Below, piece by piece: positions 18,674 through 31,701 of a stretch of DNA of 64,000 bases. The notes under the pieces were generated by a model, which did no database searches, had not been told where the DNA came from, and worked only from the letters and a program-made list of their open reading frames with translations. Source of the stretch: Mucor racemosus (lineage: Eukaryota; Mucoromycota; Mucoromycetes; Mucorales; Mucoraceae); contig JAPEHQ010000001.1 of the NCBI GenBank assembly GCA_027405735.1, forward strand, positions 3,038,001-3,102,000. Direction: 5' to 3'. How positions within the stretch are numbered: position 1 is the stretch's first letter; every line of letters begins with the position of its first letter. The position numbers and the translations under genes were made by a program.

Positions 18674-21600
18674 GGTTAACTAATTATGTGTTTTCTTAGA
18701 TAGGAGAATATGTGTGTGTATGTGCAATAATAATATAAAAAAAAGAAGAGAGAGAGTGAGTGAGAGATAGAGAGTGAGAGCGAGAGCGAGAGCGAGAGAG
18801 CGGCCGAAAGCGTTTATTTTCTTGTTAATTTTATGATAAAAGCGTTATATTTATTATCATTCAGAAATGGACAAACAATATAAATAAAAAAAAGATTTCT
18901 TGAAAGGAAAAAGAGGGCCAGAATTACGAAAAAATGGCTCTTTTTATCAGGAAAACTTCGTTGAGTGTAACCTTACCCTTCGTGAATAAGAGAGGCAAGC
19001 CCTTTGAACCCTTCTTAAACCTACACCCGGTTTTCTCCGCTTGAATTCTGGCCATTTTGCTTAAAGCTGATTCATAAGGTTTCACATGTACCAATTATAC
19101 ATACATTCTGGGCTGTTTCCATAGTTATTTTATTCCGCGGATGAAATCTCTTTAGAACGTTACTTCCCCGCAAAAATGACAAACGTTAAAATGTTATAAT
19201 ATATATAAATAGAGATATTAAAGAGATCAGCTAGTTTATAAATGTAGTGCAAAAAGCAGAATCAGAATCAGAATCAAAACAGAAAAATAGAAAAGTAAAG
19301 ATTTATCATTTAAAATGAATCATCATCATGTTTTGGTAATATGAAATTATGATTTTTTTGATTTCCTTTTTACTCATTTCCTTTTGATAACGTGGGTAAT
19401 TTAATATCGTTGAAATGAAAAAAAAAAAAAAAAAAGGCGGGGGATTTGTGAAACCATAAAATCATACGTGAAATATTGAAATAACTATTAAACAAATAAA
19501 ATAGCTAGCAGTTTCGCATGAATAAGATTATTCATTAAAAGAATGACCAATCTGTTCCAGAATTTGCTGTAATATTGCTCCATTATTATAAATGTTATCA
19601 TATAAATTTCTTTGATTTCCAATTTGAGCTACCCCACGTTTATAATTTGAAACTCACATTATTTTCATTCCAATGTACTACAATTTGTAATGGAAAATCG
19701 ATTATCATGTAGTTTGCTCCGAGGAATAAAATATATTTTAGGGGTTCAATTTAGGGAACAAAATTCTTGTGTTTTTATAAAATCCCAACATTGCAATATT
19801 GAACCAGGTCATTTCGTTGAGTAACAGTTTTCATATGCTAAATTTTGGTTGTTTGGGTATCATCATCATTATTACAAAAAGTATATTGTATCATCATCGA
19901 AAAAAAAAAAGAAAAAAAAAGGGCAAATGTGGTGTTGGACCCCCAACCCCTCCTTTTTCATCGCATCATTCCCCTTTTTCTTCTTCTCTTTCTCCTAGTT
20001 GATCCTTTTTTAGATCGGAGACTATCAGATCAAAAAAAATTGTTACATTTGGTGTCGAAACATAAATGGAACTTGCTTTCGAGAGGCGGACATTTTATAA
20101 TATAGATTGACTGTTGTGTTCTATTTTCAGGTTATGAGTCATTGTTATAATCTACTAAAAGAAAGAAGACAAAAGAAAAAAATATTTAAAAAAAAAGTTG
20201 GAGAAAAAAAAAAAGAGGAAAAAAAAACATGGCGATATTTATGTATTTTAAATGAAGATAGAAAATTATACACATTTGTAAATATATTCAACTTTTTTTG
20301 TTTATGTACGTGAGATTCCTGAACAGCCCGAATTTCACGCTTATTAGCGAACCCACTTTTTGTTTTTGCACCCGGGTTTTAGCGCATCTTTAGATCAATG
20401 ATTGGATGGTTCATTAAATGCGGGGTAAATTAGCGTATATTTTACAACTTTAAGCTTTCTGTAATATCTCGGACAATTTGTACGTTTTGAAATCAACGTT
20501 CTTCATTGTAGATCGAATTAACTTGACAAACATAAATTCCAAATAGAGCGATAGTGTACCCTTCAATGTAATTACATAAAAAAAATGGTGGTTTCATTTC
20601 AGATCAATATCAGTCAATACGTATTTTGTATACCCTCTAAATGTACTAGATTCATACACTATTATAGTGTTCTTTTTCATTTGAACCTAAGCATGCTAAT
20701 TGGAATTAACAGGGAAGCACGGCTCTCAAATGTTAGGTACACGTATATAAATCAAGCGCCTTCTCAACCCTATACTTGTTGACAAATTAATGAGCATTTA
20801 AAAAAGAACCGTGGGATAGTTAAACACTGTATTAACCATGTCTTGATTTTAATGCGTAGACTCTAACCACATTTACCTGTTAACGTAAAAAAAAAATGCT
20901 CCCTGTTTTGCCACTTTAATAGAGCCAGTACACTTTTTTAATAATGTTGTAATAAAATTCAGGAACACCAATGTTAGCACGATTTGTACGTATTATTTTG
21001 ACAAATGCCTCATTACATTTACTTGAAATACGTAATGGGTTTTTCCAATGATGTAATAACAATAAATTATTAGATTATCATACTGTTCTAGAGGATTTCT
21101 TTTCCTTGGTTCCATTTTGTTTAGTTTTTCTGGTAGCTTGGACTGACAAAATATTGTTTTTTAAAAATTTCTACCTGAAAATTGCAATAAAAACCTATAA
21201 GCACTTTCTAATGTATGCTATAGGTCTCTATTTATATTTGAAATATTCAGATATTTTTTAATTAGTTTACATCAAGAGTAAGCGTGATTTTGATTGAGAA
21301 TGCATGCTTTCAAGCACCAGAAAAAGATGGTACCTGAGTTTAAATTGTTTTTGTCAGCCTCGATCTGATTTGCAAAAAAATGAATCATCTTGAAAATTTT
21401 ATTTAATTAAACAATTTTAATGCGAAATTGGTAAAAACAATATACAAAGTAGCAATAATAAATTTGATACAAAAAAATTTGCTTAATTTTGTAGATATTT
21501 TTTTATTTTGCTATATTTATTATCTATTTCGTAAGCTTCCAAAAACATAAAATTCGTATTTTTCAAGATATCTCAAAAAATTAGTTATAAAGTGTTGTTT

Positions 21601-23361
21601 TAAAGCCTTGAATATAAAACTAGAGAAAAAATGGATCATTTAGTACCAGTATATTCCATATAAAAATGTGTGATTTTCGGGGTCAAAAATGAAAATTAAG
21701 ATTTTTTTCAAAAAACCATGAGGGTTCATAAGGAAAAATATTAGGATTTTGAAGTGAAAAAAAAAAAAGTTCTCCAAACCGCGTGAAATTCATACATAAT
21801 GTAGAAACACTATGTTTATTACTGAATTTTTTATTTTGGTGTCTTGTATCATATCAGAAACTCGCATAATTAAGCGCCTTTTCAATGTCGATATGTGGCG
21901 TATTGGGTTTTCAAAACAGAAAGGTGGGATGGTTGAACCCTTTAAACAATAAATATCAACTAGAGCAAGTAGACGGAAGCTCATTCTATATAATACATAG
22001 TAAAAAAAATTGATATCAATAGTTTATATACGATTTCTTTTGATGATTAATAAATTTGCAAACAACCAGTAACACGAATTTTGTGTATATTGTCTTGGAT
22101 TCTGCTACATAAAAAGCTGTATAGAGTAGGAAAATATGTAAGGTTATTCAGATATTTATCATTCATACTAGTATTCATGCAATAAACGTACTAGAACTAC
22201 ATTTTAATGATTAGCATAACACAAAAAAAACCCCCCTATATACAAACGCATTGTTATTTCTAGCAACATGGCACCTGCTATTAAATAACGATGATATATA
22301 AAATGCAATTTTTCCAAGGATTTCGAATTTGATATAATAACTTTCTCATTGTAAGTTTGCCATTCTATTTTATGAACTTTTATATAATGTATTTAACTGA
22401 AATTACAAGAAACCAAAAATATATCTTGAAAAAAAAAAGGAATATAATATACAATATCAATCTTTATTTTACTAATCATGGATTTCGGGTTTGACCCTTG
22501 ATAATAAGATATCATTAAAGCCTCTTGACATAATTTTTTTCTTTTCTTTGAATGTATTAATTACATATTACACCATCATGTGTAAGATAGGATAGAATGC
22601 TTGGATTATCATTCCAGCCGCTGTTAGTTACACATTTGTATTATTAAACGGGGTGGGAACCCCTTCAAAAAATCCCCTCGCTTGCACACTCACTCATTGA
22701 TTGACTAGCAGACTGATTTTTTAGAATTTCATCTTGATAAATTGAACCTATAGTTGTGGTGATAAATTGCCATTTACTGCATGATACATAATAGCATTGA
22801 ATCTATCTCTTAGACTTTAACGCTATATATTTCAAGATGATTAGATATGCAATGCTATTATTTTTTGCACGGGTTTATTTTTATTTGTTGATTTATTGTT
22901 GTATCTAGTGGAGATCCTACATTATTATATTTATACTTAAAAGTCGTTGATATTACATTATATTAAGGAAAAGTTCATCTTTTCCTTAGCTAACGAGGTC
23001 TCTAATATAGTAAAGCCAAGCTTTGTCGTATTTAGTAGATAGTTTAAATTGCAACAACAGAAGTAATCATCGATAATCGACAAAAATCAATTTATCGGTT
23101 TCATAAATCCAGGCTCAAATAAATCATATTTCAGAAGCTTAGGTAAATATGCAAATAAAAATTGCAGGCAAAAACCCTAATGTTTGTAAAAACATCTCTA
23201 AATTACTTTATTCGCTAAATACAAAGAAAACCCACGACTGACCACCACTACCACCGCAAGGCACTTCATAACCTTAATATTTGATTTAATTTAGCTGTCT
23301 CTATAAGATTTAGACAGCAACCCTAAGCTAAGACCAAGCTGACATTCATTTATGATGAACC
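18674..23361. other. Gene-poor intergenic stretch
   Basis: No coding region could be supported over almost 4.7 kb. GA-rich microsatellite 18743-18804 lies just upstream of the bHLH gene. The open frames in this stretch are short, low-complexity and unsupported. Confidence 0.5.
18916..19053. repeat. Possible small MITE with 10-bp inverted ends
   Basis: GGCCAGAATT at 18916-18925 is mirrored exactly by AATTCTGGCC at 19044-19053, enclosing 138 bp that are richer in G+C than the flanks. No target duplication was seen and no second copy lies in the window. Confidence 0.3.
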
Positions 23362-24465
23362 AAAGACTTCCGTTGGTCTGCTATATTAAACATTGAGAAT
23401 CGAGAGTTGATCGAGGAATCATTTAGATCGAGAACCGAGAAAAGGTCATTGCTGTAGATAACATTAGCCAATGTATGATTCAATATACTAATTGTTTTTT
23501 ATTACCTCATGATTTTTTGTTTGCATTTTGTCAAATTCTCTCCTTTCTCCATTCTGTTGTGAATCTTGAGAGCATACGCAGCTTCTTTAATAATATTAGC
23601 AATAGACTGCTGTCTCAGTTCATTGACAAATACATTGTTCTTTTCCATCTTTATGGTTTGCTTGTGTATATTTTTATGTGGAACTAAGGTACTACTACTT
23701 GATTCTAACAAAGATGGTGGGATCTGATTGAATTAAAAGTCTTCTTCCTGTATTAAACAGTATAACAATACCTTGGTCTGCTGGATAATTCATTCTCTTT
23801 AAACTTTTTGAGTTATCTTTTATTGCCTGATGTTACAGCTTGAATAATAGTTTCCAAATCTACAGTTTTTCTTCTAATATGAGCATAATGTAAGTAGAAA
23901 ATAAGAATTTATTAAACAAATACTATATCTTATTATTAACTGCTTTCATAATTCTTGATTGATTTACTATTTGAGCTTTATTGTTCCATAATAATGCATT
24001 TGGTGATGATGCTCTGTCCTTTGATTTCTATAGGCAGTTTAAAAATGAATGTGAGCGTCAGAACCAAGATGACTTTTTCTTAGAATATTCATGCCTTTAT
24101 ACTATCCCTTAGTCTATCAATTGATAATTTTGATAAGTTTGTCATCAGGAAAACTATTTTCTAGGGTTTTCAAGTTTTTATCTAAATTTGAACAGAAAAG
24201 CTATTTCGTGATCTCTTGTCGCTGCAGGTACTTCCTGAGGTCGAACTTAGTAAGAAGTTTCCGTTGGTCTATTTTAACCTTCGGAAAGCACCCTTAACAT
24301 GAAAACATAAATAAAGCTTCATTTGAAGAGCATTACGTTGTTTCATTGCATGAACATATGAGGTCATCCTCAATTGTTAAAAATGCTGCTTTGATTGATT
24401 TGCTGCAAGTACTGATTTAATAAATTTTGGCATTTTAATATGAATAATACGGTGGATAATAATAC
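23362..24465 (-). repeat. Left arm of a 1.1-kb long inverted repeat
   Basis: Its reverse complement aligns almost end to end with 35025-36131, with few differences. The minus strand carries decayed coding sequence: a 69-codon frame (23711..23502) is conserved in the other arm, and further upstream a protein-like frame is broken by stops at the same codons in both arms. The decay therefore came before the duplication. Confidence 0.85.
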
Positions 24466-24829
24466 TAAAGGCCAGAAAATTTTGTATCATCATCGAAATC
24501 TTAATGAAATTAATAGCCACAGAAAAATAAATTGTAGATTCAAAATCGGCAAAAAATCTCAGTTTAGAAGAGGGTTTTTTCTTTTGATCCTTAACAATAC
24601 GTTTTTGAAAAAATATGGAAATTCTCTAAAATGTCAAAACTACAAAGATGATGTTCTTTTAATTTAGGATGTACAATTATGAGGTCAGGGGTTCCCCAAA
24701 TCTTAAAAAAATAAAGATACCCGAAACTTTAATATGCAGTAAAAGATTGAAAAACAGTAAGATGTAGGGATGTAGTTTAGGGACTACATTGTGTGCAAGT
24801 TTAATAACAAATCGAAATATTTTGGGAGT
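24466..24829. other. Short spacer inside the inverted repeat
   Basis: AT-rich. A 75-codon open frame (24440-24667) crosses from the repeat arm into it and has no protein-like features. Confidence 0.4.
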
Positions 24830-26183
24830 TTATGGATACATATAATCTTATTTATAGAAAGAATAATAATAAAGACTGGTAAAATTTATCATGGAGAACG
24901 TAGTAGGCTTTATTACTAGAAAATCTAATGATAAAAGAAAAACTCCAGAGCTTCTAGATCTTGGTTTAAAAGACTATTTATAAGAATTACATTTTAATAT
25001 GAGTTAGAAACGGAATTGGCTTCAAAATTGGCTGTTTAATATCCTCGAAAACTGACACTTGAGATATTTGACATTTTAGGTTTTGTTTTTAAGCTGAGGG
25101 AAAGCAAGTGTTTCACTTTTGAAGCCTTTACACTCGCTGAGAAATCAACATGAATAGAAATAACTCTTTTGGTAATATTCTGTACCATCTCAAGTATAGC
25201 CTTACATTTTTCATTTCCTGATTATCTATTAAAATGGGGGCACGCTCCGATTTTGAATATCACCATATGAAATTATATAATCAGATATACACATGTAACT
25301 GAGCTTGAATCTAAAAAGTGTTCAAATGGAAAAAAAATCCAAAAAAATCCTTATATGTTTAATTGCTCACAAAAATGCATAGTAATTTGAACTAGCGTAT
25401 TACATATCTTGGGTTTAGTTTTTGATTCTGAATCGATCTGTGTAGGTTTTGAAAATGTTTTTCTCATAAAATCTCTAGTAAATTCAATGTCAAATTTTAA
25501 CGGCTTTTGATCAAAAAGTACGCTTCATTCAAATTCAACCCTAACATATTTTGTTTTGATATTATGCGCAACAAAATTATCTACAGAATGAGTATTTATA
25601 CGTAGTTGTAGCCCTATTTTTCGTGGGGATATGCATTTTTTTTTCATCATTTTTTTGTATGACTGAAAATTTACCCTTGTATATCCTCGTCCAAAATTGA
25701 TCCTTTTTTGTATCACCAAAAATCAATCATTCAATCTCACTTTTCTCGACAAAAAATCAATATTTTTCGACGAGGTAAAATTCGTTAGATAGATGCTAAT
25801 AAGTACTATCCTATGGTTTTAGTTTTGCATACCTGTCATCCATTCATGGATCTCTATAACAGAAAAAGTGCTCTCACAAAATTTATAAAAAAATAAAAAA
25901 AGCTCTTCACAACAATCCAAATTCTAAATATTTTGGTAGAGAATGAAAAATAAAGTAGAGTTTACTTAATAACCATCATTGCAATACCTTAGTATTTTCT
26001 CGACTTATTTTCATTTCAAATGCGGTTTCTCAATTTTAAGCTGGTCATTTCTGCATCATTCAAATTTATGAAATAATTACTATGGTAACCATCCTTGCTT
26101 TATCTAATAAAATTTGTTACCGGGACAATGTTGAATGGATAGATACTGTTTTTGAAGAAAAAAGTCTGCTAAAACTGATTACC
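24830..26183 (-). repeat. Copy B of the old LTR-type element (Z-Y-X, reversed)
   Basis: Read on the minus strand it gives part of Z, then Y, then X (about 24830-25064), the same order as 13050-14351. The Z part holds the conserved 64-codon frame (25719..25525). The outer (Z) end is cut by repeat D1 at 26184. Only one X unit is present, so this copy is incomplete. Confidence 0.75.
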
Positions 26184-26631
26184 TGTGTTGTATGCCACCA
26201 AGTGCTACACGTTATCACCTTCTACAGTATCAATACATCTCACAATCTATTAACTACGACATTTATTGAAATGTAAGCTCTTGATACTTGATATAAAAGA
26301 TTCCTAGCGTACTAAGTTTAATCAATCAATTACCAAGAACGCTTGGACCTCAATTATGACACCATACTATTTCAACCCAGCGGTTAATCAATCAAGTAGT
26401 AGCTATCAATTCAACATCCAAGCGTATTTAGCGCAGCATTGAAACAAGGTAACTCACAAGCTTTGCAAGCACGGTTAAGTTATGATTGTTCCATTTGAAT
26501 CCATAGATTGCTATCAAACAGATATAATGATTCAATATTGCCTTAAATTACATGTCAGGATCTCAATGCCAAATTAATATAAAAGGCCATGTTTTTATAT
26601 CTAAATAAACGATATCTTTTTTTTATTATAC
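26184..26631 (+). repeat. Repeat D1, probable solo LTR
   Basis: 448 bp starting TGTGTTG and ending TTATACA, with relatives at 53855-54307 (direct) and about 57218-57670 (inverted). TG..CA ends and a uniform length near 450 bp suggest solo LTRs of one family. No target duplication is visible at this copy. Confidence 0.6.
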
Positions 26632-26739
26632 AGTTTAAGAGGTAATTTATTAGTTATCCTCTTTAGCTATATTCTTTTTAAAGTATAATTTATCAAATCT
26701 GAAAGTATGCGACAAAGTTAAAACTAGATTGTGGCCGTT

Positions 26740-26890
26740 CACAGATCTGCGTACATTCCTTGGTTGAGATTACGACACAGTTTGATATGATACGTTCTAA
26801 ATTACTGTGTATTATGTTATAAAGCTCAGTTATACTGTACATGGAACTAGTGTGTCCCACCTAGACTTGATTGGATGTATATTTATATAT
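26740..26890 (+). repeat. Left terminal inverted repeat of the Merlin element
   Basis: Starts CACAGATCTG; its reverse complement aligns with 28686-28841 over its whole length with scattered mismatches. Confidence 0.8.
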
Positions 26891-27038
26891 ATATAATATA
26901 AAGACTTACGGATGTATCCCAAAGGAACTCTCAGGTTTATATTTAAAACTCCGAAATCGTTTAGTTTTTTATTTTTACGTAAAATTGAATTTTGTTTATA
27001 TTTAAAATAAAACTCAAAAAGGTTTTCATAAAAATAAT

Positions 27039-27920
27039 ATGTTTATAGAACCATATAAATCTTTGAAAAAAATGTTTGACGATGAGAAAGAGGCACTATT
27101 ATATTTAATTAATAATGATTATGTTAATAAATATATAAATTGTGATAAATGTGATCATAAAACCAAATTAAATTTAAATAAAAAGTTATATGTTTGTAAA
27201 TATTATAAATGTAGAAAAGCATTATCTCCATTAAAAGGTACAATTTTTAATAATTTAACTTTACCATTAAATATTCAACTACACATATTATATCTTTTTC
27301 TTGGGAAAGCGCCTTCTTCCTTTATAGCATCAAGTTTGCAAATTAGTAAAAACACAGTATCATCATACAATAAAATATTTAGAAAATACATAAAAAATAA
27401 ACAACTATTAGGTAACAAAAATATTAAAATTGGAGGTAGAAATAAAATTGTAGAAATAGATGAAAGTAAAATTGCAAAAAGAAAATATAACAAGGGGCAT
27501 AAAGTAGAAGGTGCTTGGGTCATTGGTGGTATCGAAAAAAGTATATTGAAAAATAAAATAAAAAATGAAAACAAAAAAATGTTCTTATTACCTATTGCAG
27601 AAAGAAACATTGATAATATAGACTTAATTATAAAAAGATATGTAAAAAAAGGTACGACAATATATACAGATTTATGGAAAGGATATAATAATTCAAAGAA
27701 TATAGGTTATAAACATATGACTGTAAATCATTCTAAAAATTTTAAAGATCCAGTGACAGGTGTACATACTAATACTATTGAAGGAACATGGAATGGTCTT
27801 AAGCAAAGTATTATTCCACGAAATAGAAATAAAAAAGATATAGCATTGTACTTAAAAGAGTATCAATGGCGTAAGAAAAATAGAGAATATGATATATGGA
27901 GAAAGTTTTTAAAGGATTAA
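27039..27920 (+). CDS. Merlin/IS1595-type DDE transposase, intact
   Basis: 293 residues, no intron. An N-terminal zinc ribbon has Cys35, Cys38, Cys53 and Cys58. A helical region follows, then the catalytic core: Asp141 in E-I-D-E-S, Asp211 in Y-T-D-L-W-K-G-Y, and Glu248 in H-T-N-T-I-E-G-T-W. The spacing and the H-S-x-N-F region before N-T-I-E are typical of the ISXO2-like transposase domain shared by bacterial IS1595 and eukaryotic Merlin elements. The length equals that of full family members (about 250-330). No stop or frameshift breaks it, so it may be active. The start at 27039 is the first ATG of the frame, inside the left terminal repeat's downstream flank. Confidence 0.93.
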   Translation: MFIEPYKSLKKMFDDEKEALLYLINNDYVNKYINCDKCDHKTKLNLNKKLYVCKYYKCRKALSPLKGTIFNNLTLPLNIQLHILYLFLGKAPSSFIASSLQISKNTVSSYNKIFRKYIKNKQLLGNKNIKIGGRNKIVEIDESKIAKRKYNKGHKVEGAWVIGGIEKSILKNKIKNENKKMFLLPIAERNIDNIDLIIKRYVKKGTTIYTDLWKGYNNSKNIGYKHMTVNHSKNFKDPVTGVHTNTIEGTWNGLKQSIIPRNRNKKDIALYLKEYQWRKKNREYDIWRKFLKD

Positions 27921-28187
27921 TTTTAAATAGAATGAAAAATTGAATTTTATATTTATAGAAAAAGATGATAGATAAAAGAATAATCAATTTATATATGAAA
28001 TGCATTTCTGATATTCATTATTCTTATTATGAAGACCTGACTATGTCAATAAACTAGTCTATTTAATACACAAGGATTATATATTTATACCTAAGAGAGC
28101 TGGATAATATATTATGAGTGTGATTAAATATTTTGCGCATCAAAATAATAACAAAAAAATTGAAAAAGCAATAATATAAAAAACAAT

Positions 28188-28487
28188 ATGGAAGATATAT
28201 TTCAAATGATAGTAAATGATAAATATAAATACAATATTAAACGAAGTATATTTATAAAAGATATGAAAAAATATGATTTGGCAGAATATAAAATAAAACA
28301 AAAGGATGGGTGCTATGAAATTTATATGAAAAAAAATGGTTCAAATAAAAGATTAAGAAAGGTATATGAATTTAAAACATACAATAAAGATAAAAATAAA
28401 GACAAAAAAAGAAAAATATTAGACAATAATAAAAATGATATGATAATTGATGAAATAGCACCCATCATGAAAAAACTAAAATTATAA
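28188..28487 (+). CDS. Second ORF of the Merlin element, unrecognised
   Basis: 99 residues, very rich in Lys, Asp, Asn and Ile, lying 267 bp after the transposase and still inside the terminal repeats. The middle (about residues 68-77) holds a Lys/Asp cluster ending K-K-R-K that could act as a nuclear localisation signal. No domain was recognised. Its composition matches the transposase rather than the host genes. It could be an accessory factor of the element, cargo, or chance; Merlin elements normally have one gene. Confidence 0.45.
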   Translation: MEDIFQMIVNDKYKYNIKRSIFIKDMKKYDLAEYKIKQKDGCYEIYMKKNGSNKRLRKVYEFKTYNKDKNKDKKRKILDNNKNDMIIDEIAPIMKKLKL

Positions 28488-28685
28488 ATAAAAATTAAAT
28501 GTAAAACTGTTTTATTTTAAATAAATTTTATTATATTCTAGTGTAAACCAAACCTGAGACCTCGTTTGATAATGACCCAGACTTACTTTAGATTAGTCAT
28601 ATAATTAAAGAACTTTATTATAAGATCGAACCATCTTCTTTTATATTCACATTCTATAATTATATGACCTGTTTAAATGTGTCTA

Positions 28686-28841
28686 TTTATATATATACAT
28701 ATATCCAATCAAGTCTAGGTGACACACACTAGTTCCATATTCCTGCATACACGGAGCTTCATAACATAATACACAGCAATGTAGAACTTAACATATCAAA
28801 CTGTGTCGTAATCTTAACCAAGGAATGCACCCAGATCTGTG
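28686..28841 (-). repeat. Right terminal inverted repeat of the Merlin element
   Basis: Mirror of 26740-26890, with a small insertion relative to it near 28740-28755. Confidence 0.8.
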
Positions 28842-28865
28842 GATGCAACACTTTGTATCATAACA

Positions 28866-29980
28866 AGCAATAGAAAATAATAAATAGATTGATAAAACAA
28901 TTAACTTCAGCCTTGTAATATAATTTTTATAATGCGATATAAAGCATCGAAGAAAAAACAAATCAAGTAAAATATTATGGGTCGAGATTATAAACGAGGA
29001 AATGCTCCAAGATGAAGAAAAAGTAAATTGTAATATAATTGGTTTAATGAAGTAGATAGTTAGCCGTTTAAAAGAACGTTTCCAGCAACACCACGAGGAG
29101 GTCTATCTACATGTTGCCATTTGACTTTATAGCTTGTTTACCACCATACTATAAAGTGATATTGAAATCAAGCAGATGCTATGAAAACAATACGACTCCG
29201 ATTGCCAGAAAGGGCTATAGTTTCCAGCCGGTTACCGTGAAAGAAGACTACAAGACCCTAAAAGGGGAGAGGTCGCAAGTCCACGAATGGAGAGCAACCA
29301 GGCTAAATTGACTCAGGATTACCGATTGTAAAAAAACAAACAACTGAGTATAGTGTTTAAATATACACAATGAATAACTAGAAAATAAAGTTAAAACTAG
29401 ATATATTTATTGAGTATATTGTAGGTAAAAAGATAACGAATCCATCTCGAACGACATCAGGATTCAGGGTATTTATATGTTTTGGAAGCGTGGATATAGA
29501 GTCTACAATACAGAGTGTATGAAAGTATAATTTCATCTTCTTGAAGAACTAGTTGATTACAACATGATGATATAATAGGTTGGCCATAGCAAGTTTAGTA
29601 GGATACGACCAAGTTAAGTATATAGGATCTTCATGCTTGATTTACTTTAGATTGTGAATGTTGATACAAATGGAATAGTTGAATTCCATTTCCAGGAACG
29701 AGTTCATGATTGGCTCACTTCAGGATCTCAGGCTACACCATTTCATCATAGACTAAATGTAACATAACTAAATGAAATAAAATTGGCATACATCATTATC
29801 ACCTCATACTCATCCTTCTATGCTAAGAATAATGTCTACATAATCCTTTGAGCACTTCTACTAGTAATACATGTACCCAGTATAGTCTATGTCCTAAACA
29901 TATAGTAACCGAATTTACTAAGATAGCATCAAAACAGATACCATCCCAATAAAGGTGGTAAAAGTTATTGCTTTTTTTCG
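28866..29980. other. Intergenic with a possible gene fragment
   Basis: Mostly AT-rich. At 29075-29311 a more GC-rich stretch is open on the plus strand (66 codons from 29111) with mixed, protein-like composition, but no family was recognised and no flanking exon was found. Confidence 0.35.
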
Positions 29981-30040
29981 ATCAAATCATTTTGATTCTT
30001 AAACCCGCATAGGGTGTATCAAAAATCAGATAACAAAAAA
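29981..30040 (+). repeat. Isolated partial copy of the 91-bp tandem unit
   Basis: Matches the core of the tandem units at 31702-32057, from 'caaatcattttga' to 'aaatcagataaca'. It sits on the far side of the minisatellite, so related units border the block on both sides. Confidence 0.6.
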
Positions 30041-30059
30041 AATGCTTTAACTTCTAAAT

Positions 30060-31000
30060 GGAATGAATTGAAAACAAATAGGACAGGACCAGAGAGACGA
30101 AACCAAAGAGACAAGACCAGATGAACATGAATTTAGACCGAATGAGAATAAATTAATACCAAGTGAGGATGAATGGAGACCAGATAAGCATACCTTTATA
30201 CCAAAAGAGCATAAATTGAGACCAGTTAAAGATAAAATAAGACCAGATAAACATGAATTTCGACCACATCAGGATAACTTGAAAACAGATGAGTATAAAT
30301 TGAGACCAGATAAGAATTGAGACCAGATGCAAATGAATAGAGACCAAACCAGAATAAATTGAATCCAGGTAAAAACAAATTGAGATCAGACTTGAATGAA
30401 CCAAGATTATAGCTGTAAATAAATAGAAATCAGATGAGTAAGAATTAAAATAGACTAGATGTAAACCAATTCAGACCAGATAAAAATTAATGGAGTCAAG
30501 ACGAGCATAAATGGAGAACAGATAAACATAAATGGAGGCCAGACGAGCAAAACTAAAGACAATAGAAGAATAAAATGAGACCAGAAGTGCATGAATGAAG
30601 ACCAGATGTTGATGAGACTATACCAGATAAACATAGGTTGAGACTATAAAAGAATGCATGAATAAAAGCCTGATGTTACTAAAACAATACCAGATGTGCA
30701 ATCTAAACCAGATAACTATGAATTCAAACCAGATAAGTATTAAATTGAAACCAAATAAGCATGAGTTCAAACCAAATAAGCACGAGTTGAAACCAGAAGA
30801 GCATGATATGAGACTAGGAGAGCATGAGATGAGACCAGATAAACATGATGAATTAAAACCAAAAATGCTTGAAAAAGGACCAAACGTTGATAAATTGAGA
30901 CTGAAAGTACATGAATGGAGATCTGATGAGCCTGAAATGAGATCATATAAACTTGAATTGAGACCAGAAGTGAATTAATCGAAACCAGATATTGCTTAAA
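30060..31000 (+). repeat. Degenerate minisatellite of about 24-bp units
   Basis: Dozens of units around AGACCAGATAAGCATGAATTG, many close to 24 bp and so often in frame. In the best-kept part (30740-30980) they code for 8-residue repeats of the type (L/M)-(K/R)-P-(N/D/E)-(K/E)-H-E inside a 106-codon frame (30658-30978). Elsewhere stops and indels break the frame. Confidence 0.8.
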
Positions 31001-31701
31001 TGACATACAATATCCAGAATACTACCAGAAGATATACTGAAGAGCCGAGACAAGACATACACGAAAAGGCACCACGCAATCAAAAAATTTAGGGCCGTGG
31101 AAATGGAGAATCCAGGATCATATAAGACAAACAGAAACCAGATAGATAAAGCACGACGTCAAATAAAGCCACATAGAGTAAACCAAAACTTGATACAGGA
31201 TATGAAGAACCAGACGTTGACTGAAACGGACGAGGTAAATGAACATAGAGAGACGTCAGCATTAAAAAACCAGGAAATGAGATACAGTAGCATACAGTAT
31301 ATAGAGAAACCAGATACTAGAAAAGCAATAGTAGGAGAGACAGATAGAAGAAAAGGCAAGGAAAACCTAAATAAAAAGCTAATGTTAACATAACGCTACC
31401 CGTTATTGAGAGAGAAGGACCAGACATTACCAAAAGAGACCAGATTTGCATACGATAGATCAAATTGCTCAGTAACGATAAAAGATGTTGCAGAAACGAG
31501 ACCAGATATGTCAAAAAAGGTGTTGGATATTTGAAAAGAGAGGCAAATGTTGGATAAAAACGATTAGATATGTCCAAAAAAAAGATTAGATTACGAAGAA
31601 AGTCGAATATACTACGTTTTAGGAACATACCAGAAATATCAGCCCTTGCAGAAAAGAGAACGGACGCTAAAGAAAAGAGAAGGGCTATAGCAGAATTGAG
31701 G
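31001..31701 (+). other. Degraded continuation of the minisatellite
   Basis: The word ACCAGA recurs irregularly across this stretch without a fixed period. Open frames here (for example 31097-31393 plus and 31787-31317 minus) are by-products of the purine-rich repeats. Confidence 0.5.

Larger units (their letters stand above)
26740..28841 (+). mobile_element. Merlin-superfamily (IS1595/IS1016-like) DNA transposon
   Basis: Long imperfect terminal inverted repeats of about 150 bp (26740-26890 and 28686-28841) enclose an intact transposase gene and a second small ORF. The interior is far more AT-rich than the host genes and codes in Lys/Asn/Ile-heavy triplets, so the element looks foreign in composition. 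The true tips may lie a little outside these limits: weak similarity (a shared ACAAAGT) continues outward. The 8-9 bp target duplication expected for Merlin could not be identified. Confidence 0.85.

Noticed and set aside
27275..27610. A 111-codon minus-strand frame inside the Merlin transposase
   Set aside because: It is the antisense shadow of the transposase, which has clear catalytic motifs.
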